A stretch of 24,054 nt of DNA from a virus: IMG/VR virus record IMGVR_UViG_3300042293_000422, positions 1 through 24,054 of that record; one strand, written 5' to 3'. Under the pieces are notes generated by a model. It worked only from the letters and a program-made list of their open reading frames with translations. It made no database searches and had not been told where the DNA came from. The position numbers and the translations under genes are program-made. The first letter of the stretch is position 1. Each line of letters begins with the position of its first letter. This document shows positions 18,192 to 24,054 of this stretch, one piece after another.

Positions 18192-18614
18192 CTATTTGGG
18201 ATCTAGTCGAAGGCTTCCGCTCGGGGTCCATGCCGAATACCCAAGATATTTCAGCCCCCATCTCGGGAACTCTCTCGAGCATGAATCGATCATGCCCGGG
18301 CGAACATAATCATTTGATAGGCAATTCGTCGAAGTCTTCTTACCTACCGCAATAGCGACGTGACCGAACTTCCCGCCGGAGTAATAGAGGAGTGCGCCGC
18401 GAGGAGCATCCTTCGGCTTCCCTCCAACGTGCTTCTGCGCTTCGGGGATCTTCTGCCAAGCAGCAATGGCTGACGGAGCCCAAGCAGGAACGCCGTAGGC
18501 CTGCCTGCAATGACTCTGGCAAAGCCCGGTCCAATCTTGCGTTGGATTCTTTACCTGATTGCGGCTCCAAGTAATGACTTCATTAATGTTCCTAGAAAGG
18601 TACTTCTTCGCCAT
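18192..18614 (-). CDS. Endolysin-type Cys/His peptidase (CHAP/NlpC-like)
   Basis: The 140-aa protein starts at the ATG at 18614 with GGAGG 8 nt upstream. LCQSHCRQAYG (Cys32/Cys36), GALLYYSGGKFGHVAIAVG (His85) and TSTNCLSNDYV (Asn/Asp 101-102) fit a CHAP or NlpC/P60-like papain-fold amidase/endopeptidase that cuts the peptide part of peptidoglycan. It has no separate wall-binding domain. The gene ends the lysis cassette after two small membrane proteins. It shares a 23-nt overlap with the preceding acidic gene. Confidence 0.82.
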   Translation of the reverse strand: MAKKYLSRNINEVITWSRNQVKNPTQDWTGLCQSHCRQAYGVPAWAPSAIAAWQKIPEAQKHVGGKPKDAPRGALLYYSGGKFGHVAIAVGKKTSTNCLSNDYVRPGMIDSCSREFPRWGLKYLGYSAWTPSGSLRLDPK

Positions 18615-18696
18615 CTTCGCCCGCCTCCTCAATGTCAACGAATGCGCCGCCCTCGACAGGCTCAACCGGGATCTGATCCTCAAACATCGTGCTCAT
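18592..18696 (-). CDS. 34-aa acidic protein in the lysis cassette
   Basis: The ATG at 18696 overlaps the holin stop as ATGA and has GGAGAAGG upstream. The product MSTMFEDQIPVEPVEGGAFV... is highly acidic (FVDIEEAGEDGEEVPF at the end) and has no hydrophobic segment. It overlaps the endolysin start by 23 nt in another frame. The RBS and tight packing support translation. A role in timing lysis is possible but unsupported. Confidence 0.55.
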   Translation of the reverse strand: MSTMFEDQIPVEPVEGGAFVDIEEAGEDGEEVPF

Positions 18697-18920
18697 GATT
18701 CCTTCTCCAAAAATTCAGCCGTACCCTTATCGCCTACTCCAGTCGCAACGATGGAAGTGAGAAGCGACATAAGTCCCGCGCCAAGAGCAACGCTGAACAT
18801 CTGCATCCAGTCCAGCCCAACGATCCCTAAGGCATCCGTGCCCATCAGCGCAAGAAGGGACTGAGCAACTGTCCTGATAGTTCGCTCTCCCGCATCGATC
18901 CAAAACGCTTTCGTTCTCAT
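18693..18920 (-). CDS. Holin, r1t-like
   Basis: The 75-aa protein has a charged N-terminus (MRTKAFWIDAGERTIRTVAQ) and two hydrophobic segments, SLLALMGTDALGIVGLDWM and SVALGAGLMSLLTSIVATGV, with a charged tail KGTAEFLEKES. The ERTIRTVAQS...SLLTSI pattern fits r1t-type holins, which open the inner membrane to release endolysin. GAAGGAGAAG precedes the ATG. Confidence 0.8.
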   Translation of the reverse strand: MRTKAFWIDAGERTIRTVAQSLLALMGTDALGIVGLDWMQMFSVALGAGLMSLLTSIVATGVGDKGTAEFLEKES

Positions 18921-19214
18921 TCACTTCTCCTTCGCTGTCAGATGATCTCGTACATGCTCATCTAGCCGAGCGTGAACCTTGCCGACGGAGTTAATGATGC
19001 GCTCTTGTGATTCGTCGGCACGGTTGCGAAGTTCCTTCACGTCGGCCCGCATCTCCTGGGCGTCTTTCTCAAGCCGGTTCACGGCGTCCCTGAGCGATGA
19101 TCCACCATTCGGGGTGAACTGCTTCGACATGCTGATCTGAGCGCGGATGATCCACGAGAGGCCCGCGAGGAGTGCCACCGCGAGACCGACGAATGCGAGC
19201 GGGTCAGTCGTCAT
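18921..19214 (-). CDS. Membrane-anchored coiled-coil protein of the lysis cassette
   Basis: The 97-aa protein has one N-terminal membrane helix (FVGLAVALLAGLSWII), a FTPNGGSSLRDAVNRLE motif and then a long charged coiled coil (KDAQEMRADVKELRNRADES). GAGGA lies 9 nt before the ATG. A partner of the holin or a second membrane protein is suggested by context; such proteins are common near actinophage lysis genes. No enzyme motif is visible. Confidence 0.68.
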   Translation of the reverse strand: MTTDPLAFVGLAVALLAGLSWIIRAQISMSKQFTPNGGSSLRDAVNRLEKDAQEMRADVKELRNRADESQERIINSVGKVHARLDEHVRDHLTAKEK

Positions 19215-19272
19215 ATTCGGTGTCCTCAGCCCAGTCCGCTTGCACGTCGTCCGGCAGCCGAAGGAGCATCAT
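19204..19272 (-). CDS. Possible 22-aa coupled peptide
   Basis: A frame MMLLRLPDDVQADWAEDTEY-DD begins at an ATGATG overlapping the upstream stop and ends inside the next start. It fills an otherwise empty 54-bp gap but has no visible RBS. It may only pass ribosomes from one gene to the next. Confidence 0.28.
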   Translation of the reverse strand: MMLLRLPDDVQADWAEDTEYDD

Positions 19273-19544
19273 GGCGCTGGCTCTGGTGCAGCCGGAGGAA
19301 CGAAGACATCGAGGACGGGATCGTAGGAGAAACCCAAACCCGCGAAGCATCCCCTGAACGAACCGGAATAGCTTGTCTGCTTCCACACCCCTGCGAGGGC
19401 GAGGTTGTCGGGATGCGGCCCGTTAATGAACGCCTGCCCGATCGGTTCCGACGCCGGGAAGTCACCGCCGCCGCAATCACTGTTGCTGATCACGATGACC
19501 TCGCGGACGATGTTCGCTGAGTCGATTAATGCGAAATGAGCCAT
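19269..19544 (-). CDS. Tail/fibre-associated conserved phage protein
   Basis: The 91-aa protein has the pattern MAHFALIDSANIVREVIVIS, then LAGVWKQTSYSGSFRGCFAG and FSYDPVLDVFVPPAAP. This resembles a widespread small phage protein (MAxFAxID...QTSYN...GxxYD...DVFVPP) found beside tail fibres. The start overlaps the fibre stop as TGATG, so both are coupled. A chaperone or fibre component is likely; the exact role is unknown. Confidence 0.68.
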   Translation of the reverse strand: MAHFALIDSANIVREVIVISNSDCGGGDFPASEPIGQAFINGPHPDNLALAGVWKQTSYSGSFRGCFAGLGFSYDPVLDVFVPPAAPEPAP

Positions 19545-20710
19545 CAGACTGCCACCCTTACTATTACTAGACCAGAACCGCCATTGCCGCCAGCGCTTGA
19601 GCCGCCACCACCGCCGCCGCCACCACCGCCGCCAGTATTGGCGGTTCCGTTATTGCCAGCCCCGGTTATGACACCAGCGCCACCGCCTCCGCTGCCACCG
19701 GCCCCCAACGTCGCGGCAGCGCCAGCGCCCCCGCCGCCTCCGTAGGAGTATGAACCAGCAACGTAAGCGCCGGTAGGTGTCGTGCCTGCAATAGTTGTGG
19801 TAGTTCCTGCGCCGCCAGCGCCACCGATCTGTGTGATGCCAGTGCCGCCAACCGCTGACGCGCCGCCACCACCGCCACCCGCGAAACCTGTAGATCCATT
19901 GCCGCCATTTGAACCAAGCCCGCTAATGCCGCCTCCGCCTGCCGGACCCGATGCCCCCCACTGTCCACCACCGCCCGATGCGCCACGGTCGGCAGGCTCA
20001 TTGTTTACCGACTGCGTACCGCCTCCGTTACCTCCGCCGGGGGAAAAATATGACCCGATGCGGCTAGCCTCGCCTGATGTTCCTTCAGCCGCTGCCCCAG
20101 CGCCTGCACCGCCAGCACCAACGGTCACGGTCAGGGTTCCTGCGGGTAGGTAGGCGTTAGTAATTTGCAGTGAACCGCCTGCGCCCCCGCCACCTCCGTA
20201 GTTCGCACCAGCTCCCGCACCTCCGCCCAGAATTACTACGTCAGCGAAGCCCGCACGATCAATCGTGATGGTGCCGCTCGCCGAGAAGGTTAGGTATTTG
20301 AATCCGGTGTAGGTGCCGGTCGCCGTATCCGAGAAGTTGGCAGCGCCGACACCGCTAGAAAAAGGGAGGAACGACCAAGTGTTCGTCGCTGTCTTGATAC
20401 AGGTCCCGCCCGCGTTCTGCGCGAGGGTGAGGGTCGCGCCGTTGATCGTGACTCCTGCGCCTGCCGTGACCGTGACGACACCGGCCCCGAGATTCACTAG
20501 AACGATCTTCGTTCCCGTTGCATAAGCAATCGATGAGAACGGCGGGATTGTTGAAGTAGTAGCGGATGCATTCGAGTACGTTACGCAGCCCCCGGCATCG
20601 GCCAGAACCAACGTATCGGAGGTTCCCGTGACTGTCCGAATCGTTAGCGCATTAAAGGCCGAATTCAAGTTAGCAGCGGTCAGAACCGCCCCGCTAAGAA
20701 ACGCCACCAT
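19544..20710 (-). CDS. Glycine-rich tail fibre / adhesin-like protein
   Basis: The 388-aa protein begins with a fold that may bind the tail (MVAFLSGAVLTAANLNSAFN, then strands to ~150) including TATGTYTGFKYLTFSASGTI. From ~155 to the end it is dominated by Gly-rich repeats (LGGGAGAGANYGGGGGAGG, GGGNGGGTQSVNN) with closing GGSGLVIVRVAV. Such polyglycine domains form glycine-sandwich receptor-binding regions in some phage fibres. The region's codons produce GCC/CCG-rich repeats on the plus strand. GAGGAAG lies about 6-7 nt before the ATG. Receptor binding is inferred. Confidence 0.75.
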   Translation of the reverse strand: MVAFLSGAVLTAANLNSAFNALTIRTVTGTSDTLVLADAGGCVTYSNASATTSTIPPFSSIAYATGTKIVLVNLGAGVVTVTAGAGVTINGATLTLAQNAGGTCIKTATNTWSFLPFSSGVGAANFSDTATGTYTGFKYLTFSASGTITIDRAGFADVVILGGGAGAGANYGGGGGAGGSLQITNAYLPAGTLTVTVGAGGAGAGAAAEGTSGEASRIGSYFSPGGGNGGGTQSVNNEPADRGASGGGGQWGASGPAGGGGISGLGSNGGNGSTGFAGGGGGGASAVGGTGITQIGGAGGAGTTTTIAGTTPTGAYVAGSYSYGGGGGAGAAATLGAGGSGGGGAGVITGAGNNGTANTGGGGGGGGGGGSSAGGNGGSGLVIVRVAV

Positions 20711-20725
20711 AATTATCTTCCTCTC

Positions 20726-21943
20726 TCAGAAACCTAGGATATCTTCATCTAGAACGCCGAACAAAGCATCATCCAAGATGAAGGCTGCGAGTGCTTCCGA
20801 CAGAGTGAATGTCACATCATGGCTGTCTATGGAGATCTCATGCGAGATCTGATCAATGCTCACGATCTGCGAGACGACAGCGCCAATACCTGAAGGCGTA
20901 AACTCCACCTTCACCACATCGCCTAATTCAAGATCTAAGACGCTTGCCTTATTGCCTGCGCTGATCGCCTCCAGCCTGACGGTAAGCGAGTCCACGCGGT
21001 ATTGCGGCTGAGCGTAAAGCCCGACTAGCCAGGATGCGAGCGCTGAGGCTTCAACCGGGCTGCTCAGGATCGTTGCGTAGGAAGCATCCATGATCCCGTA
21101 GGCAGCCTGCGCCGTAGTGTCATCAGCGATTGCGGTTCCTGCGACAGAGCCGCCAGAAGTGAAGGTAATCGCGACGCTATTTTTCATTTCCTCAGTGCCC
21201 CACACAATCGCAATATCCCTGTAAGGGATGCCGCTAGAGGAGAACGTCACTCCAGTAGTGAAGGCCTGAAGTTCTGCACGATCACGGAACGCAACAGCGC
21301 CCGCGCGATCCATGAACAGCGCGCCGAACTCTGAAGTCTCAACCTTCTGCAAATACTGAAGCACGTTCGTATTCGCCGGGATCACGTCAGCATCCAACGT
21401 TGATTGCCCTACGCCTATATCTCGCTTCACTGCTGACCATCCGACAGCGTCCAGTTCAGCAGCGACACGCGCGCCTGAGAGCTGAGCGGTAGCAGTACCG
21501 GCAGAGAGAGTTTGCTGAGCGAGGATGGAGAAGCCATCGCTAGCGGAGACTTCAGCGATGGCATTAAATCCTGATTGCGGATAGTTAAAGTTCCAGTCTT
21601 CAACGAAGCCGGTAAAGATCTCCTCCCCGTCTTCGTCGATCACTAGTTGCTTGCGCGGGAGGATCTGCCCGAAGTACGGGCCAGCAGCATAGGCAGGGTC
21701 GAAGATGCGCGTTCGATTATCTAGCGAGACATTCGCCTGGCCTGAAGTGAACTTTTCAAGGATGCGACTCCTGCCACGCTTAACCGAGATCCCGCGAACA
21801 TACTGCGTAACATCAGTCAGCACATCCCCGCCAAGCACATAGGCCGTGTTATCCAATACGCCCTTATCCACATCATCCAGCGTGAAGAAATTAACCCCGG
21901 TAGTCAGGGAGAGATCAAAAGCGATCTGCGCGCGAATCGTCAT
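20726..21943 (-). CDS. Minor tail protein (baseplate/tail-tip type)
   Basis: The 405-aa protein has features of siphovirus tail-tip proteins: DVTQYVRGISVKRGRSRILE, GQANVSLDNRTRIFDP, PYFGQILPRKQLVI and IFTGFVEDWNFNYP in its first ~130 residues. Beta-rich domains follow, with a long strand-rich C-terminus ending VLDEDILGF. It directly follows the tape measure gene (ATGA overlap), where distal tail and hub-like proteins usually lie. It likely forms part of the tail tip connecting tape measure and fibres. Confidence 0.8.
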   Translation of the reverse strand: MTIRAQIAFDLSLTTGVNFFTLDDVDKGVLDNTAYVLGGDVLTDVTQYVRGISVKRGRSRILEKFTSGQANVSLDNRTRIFDPAYAAGPYFGQILPRKQLVIDEDGEEIFTGFVEDWNFNYPQSGFNAIAEVSASDGFSILAQQTLSAGTATAQLSGARVAAELDAVGWSAVKRDIGVGQSTLDADVIPANTNVLQYLQKVETSEFGALFMDRAGAVAFRDRAELQAFTTGVTFSSSGIPYRDIAIVWGTEEMKNSVAITFTSGGSVAGTAIADDTTAQAAYGIMDASYATILSSPVEASALASWLVGLYAQPQYRVDSLTVRLEAISAGNKASVLDLELGDVVKVEFTPSGIGAVVSQIVSIDQISHEISIDSHDVTFTLSEALAAFILDDALFGVLDEDILGF

Positions 21944-24054
21944 GCTGCCACGAACGCCGGGCCGGAAGCCTGCTCAAAGCGTTTGATGTACTCCACGATC
22001 TGCTGGCCGATAGCGCGAGGATCTCCAACACCTGCGCTTACGTTGATCGTGTAGGCATTACCTCCTGCACCATTCGGGATAATGCTCCCGTTGCTGCCGG
22101 GTACGAAAAGTTCTGGCCCCTTCTCGCCGACGACGATAGGCCTACCGCCCATCACCGGACCGCCGTTAGCGAAGCCTGAGAGGCTGAAGCCAGGGAATGT
22201 GTAATCAGAACCGACGACTCCACCGGCCAAGAAATCATTGATCGCAGAAGGCCCGGGAGCAGGAGCCTCGCTAGTAGCAGTAGCGCCGCCCGGCCCCGTA
22301 ACAGTCATGGAGATATTCGCATTCCTGCTCATCGCTGAAGCGAGTTCATCCATCATCGCCTCCAGCGCGCGCCTGCCCTTGCCCTTCGCACCGAGAGCCG
22401 CCAGAAGACCCTTCACAAGGGCTACGGCCATGTCTATTCCAGCCTGCATGAATGCGGTAGCAGACTGAGCGCCAACCCCGTCAGCGACCGCTATAGCCCC
22501 GCTAGCAGCATCATTGACGCGCTTAATATTCTCGCTGATGTTTCCCTTAATAAACGCATCAGCGACATCTACTCCACGATCTGCGCCTAAGGCAATGACT
22601 TGCTCATAACTAGTCCGATTCAAACCGGCTGCGAGAAGCTGACTCATCTTGCGCCCGAACTCTGACGCGCGCTCAGCCTGCGCTACCAGAACATCAATGA
22701 GATTCGTTCCCTTCTCCTTCACCACATCTAGCGCGGCAGAAAAGTCGAATCCGGCGAACACTCCTTCAGCGATCTTCGTCTTATATTTGTTGAAATCTTC
22801 AATAGCAGTATTCACGACAGTCTGCGCCGAACTAATTGCGTCGGCAATAAGTTTCTGAGCAGCAGCGAGCTTCTTAGATTCCTCTGTAGCCTTGCTCGTC
22901 GATCCGGCGAAATTATCTATAGGAGCCTGAGCCTTAGAGAATGCTGCAACTACGCCATTGACTTCAGTAGTGGAACCCCCTACTGATTCGCCGAATTTGC
23001 TGAATGCTCCCTGAATGCCAGTGACTGCCTTCCCAAGGCCAACCATCGGACCTATCCCAGCCTCAACCCCGGTGACAGTCGCGCCGATGGCAAGCCGCCA
23101 GGCAGTGAACGCTCCAGCGAGATTGCTTGCGTTGTCCTGCAAGGTTTTTAGAGCGCCTGAAACATCCCCGCCGTAAATCTGCGACAGCGCGTAAAGGCTT
23201 TTAATAACTAGATTCGTCGCGTTCCAGATCACAGACATAGTGTCGTAAATGACTTTCAGCCCGGAGACGAAGCGCGGAACGTATTGGACTGCCCCGCCGA
23301 TACTCTCGCCGAGCGTCTCAAAGCCTCCCTGAAGACTCAGGATGGCTTCCTGCAATTTGTCAGCGCCGCCGGTAGTGCTGCCCATAGATCTTTCAACACC
23401 GGTAAAGAATCCCTTGCCTAGGGATTCCTGCAAATCACCGAATGCTAGTGAGATCTTCTCTATAGAACCCTGATAAGAATCTGCCGCTGTTGCTGCCCCG
23501 CCTTTGAAGTCTGCGGTAAGAGTCGCAATCGTTCCCCTGAATCCCATCGCCTTAAGTTCAGCGCCTGAGTATCCGTCAGAGAGTTTCGCCAGAGAGGTAT
23601 AACTGCCGTTCGTGGCTTTCGTCAAAGCCGCCGTTACGGCTTCTACGCTGACAGAACGGGTTGCGGCAATGTCCAAGGCCAACGTGAGCAGTGATTGCGC
23701 CTGAGTAACGTTATTCGTTGCCCTCAGGAGTCGATCCATTGACGGCCTGAGAACGTCATCAGCGACAGCAGAAGAATTCTGGAGCTGCTGCACGAATCTT
23801 TCTACCCCGGCCTGCTCATGCGCGAGCCCGAGATTCTCCAGCGTGCGCGAGAGTTTCTGCGCCGCTAGATCATCATCTATGAACGCTTGCAAGGAATCCT
23901 TGCCGAACTGAATAGCCATCCTTGCGCCAGCCTGAACAGCCATCAACGCAGCGCCGCCGACAGCAGCACCCATAGCGACACCAGCAACGCCAAGCTGACC
24001 CATAGCGCCTGAGGTAGTCCCGCTCTGCCGATGCAGTAGCTGAAGATCGTTTAT
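21940..24054 (-). CDS. Tape measure protein (5' end outside window)
   Basis: The open frame runs to the right edge without a stop, so the ATG at 24003 is internal or only a possible start; 704 residues are visible. The N-terminal part is hydrophobic and Ala/Gly-rich (VAGVAMGAAVGGAALMAVQA), followed by long helical stretches (DDDLAAQKLSRTLENLGLAH, ALTKATNGSYTSLAKLSDGY) and further membrane-like segments near 255-330. The C-terminus has ANGGPVMGGRPIVVGEKGPE, the common GEKGPELF motif of tape measures. It sets tail length and may form the DNA channel. The reading frame overlaps the minor tail gene as ATGA. Confidence 0.9.
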   Translation of the reverse strand: MNDLQLLHRQSGTTSGAMGQLGVAGVAMGAAVGGAALMAVQAGARMAIQFGKDSLQAFIDDDLAAQKLSRTLENLGLAHEQAGVERFVQQLQNSSAVADDVLRPSMDRLLRATNNVTQAQSLLTLALDIAATRSVSVEAVTAALTKATNGSYTSLAKLSDGYSGAELKAMGFRGTIATLTADFKGGAATAADSYQGSIEKISLAFGDLQESLGKGFFTGVERSMGSTTGGADKLQEAILSLQGGFETLGESIGGAVQYVPRFVSGLKVIYDTMSVIWNATNLVIKSLYALSQIYGGDVSGALKTLQDNASNLAGAFTAWRLAIGATVTGVEAGIGPMVGLGKAVTGIQGAFSKFGESVGGSTTEVNGVVAAFSKAQAPIDNFAGSTSKATEESKKLAAAQKLIADAISSAQTVVNTAIEDFNKYKTKIAEGVFAGFDFSAALDVVKEKGTNLIDVLVAQAERASEFGRKMSQLLAAGLNRTSYEQVIALGADRGVDVADAFIKGNISENIKRVNDAASGAIAVADGVGAQSATAFMQAGIDMAVALVKGLLAALGAKGKGRRALEAMMDELASAMSRNANISMTVTGPGGATATSEAPAPGPSAINDFLAGGVVGSDYTFPGFSLSGFANGGPVMGGRPIVVGEKGPELFVPGSNGSIIPNGAGGNAYTINVSAGVGDPRAIGQQIVEYIKRFEQASGPAFVAA

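Noticed and set aside
19536-20153. Proline-rich open frames on the plus strand
   Set aside because: They are the antisense of the glycine-rich fibre gene (Gly codons GGN read as CCN/GCC). No RBS or independent domain.
1-24054. Integrase, classical repressor or toxin-antitoxin pair marking a prophage
   Set aside because: None recognised in any frame. HTH proteins are present but none is clearly a CI-like repressor.

Overview
The window is part of the genome of a tailed double-stranded DNA phage with a siphovirus-type gene set: HK97-type major capsid protein, prohead protease, portal, two-subunit terminase, tape measure, minor tail protein and a glycine-rich fibre. The host is most likely an actinobacterium. 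This is an inference from a phage-borne WhiB-like protein, strong AGGAGG-type ribosome binding sites, and capsid-protease and LPTP-repeat methylase architectures that I associate with actinobacteriophages. I saw no integrase, classical repressor, rRNA, canonical tRNA or CRISPR array, so the lifestyle is undecided.

Layout. (1) 1-6515, minus strand: packaging and head genes. In transcription order they are a 50-aa unknown, TerS, TerL, a small membrane protein, portal, a small beta-rich protein, a prohead protease fused to a HAD-like domain, and the start of the major capsid gene, which runs off the left edge. (2) 6512-14821, minus strand: the nucleic-acid module. It begins at 14821 with a Zn-ribbon protein and a 31-aa membrane peptide, then an HTH protein, ERF annealing protein, a Zn-ribbon protein, a coiled-coil protein, a Cas4-like nuclease and a cytosine methyltransferase spread over three overlapping frames. 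It continues with a replication initiator whose gene contains an origin-like repeat array, a helicase-loader-like protein, several Cys-rich small proteins, a resolvase-like nuclease, an HNH protein, SSB, an HTH protein and a second HNH protein. Most genes overlap by ATGA, TGATG or GTGA. (3) 14822-18145, mainly plus strand: an accessory region driven by two near-identical promoters. It encodes very small unknown proteins, a lysozyme-like protein, a stand-alone Prim-Pol domain and an HTH protein. The WhiB gene lies inside it on the opposite strand. (4) 18192-24054, minus strand: tape measure (entering from the right edge), minor tail protein, glycine-rich fibre, a fibre-associated protein, two membrane proteins (holin candidates), a small acidic protein and a Cys/His endolysin. 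Because the tape measure enters on the right and the capsid gene leaves on the left, both on the minus strand, the window fits a circular or circularly permuted map.

The most unusual feature is in region 3. Every non-overlapping gene junction inside the two plus-strand transcription units carries a 46-nt element (four copies: 15189, 15459, 15848, 17255). Each can fold like the acceptor/T-arm half of a tRNA: an invariant 5-bp outer stem, a linker of constant 11-nt length, a 6-position inner stem and a T-loop-like TTCGAYT heptaloop. The inner stem changes by compensatory base pairs in three copies. I propose that these are tRNA-minihelix mimics that punctuate the polycistronic mRNA, perhaps as processing sites. 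A longer tRNA-like fold lies nearby at 16371-16465. Other notable features are the origin-like array inside the initiator gene, the three-frame methyltransferase, the HAD-protease fusion, and a chain of mini-ORFs leading into the initiator.
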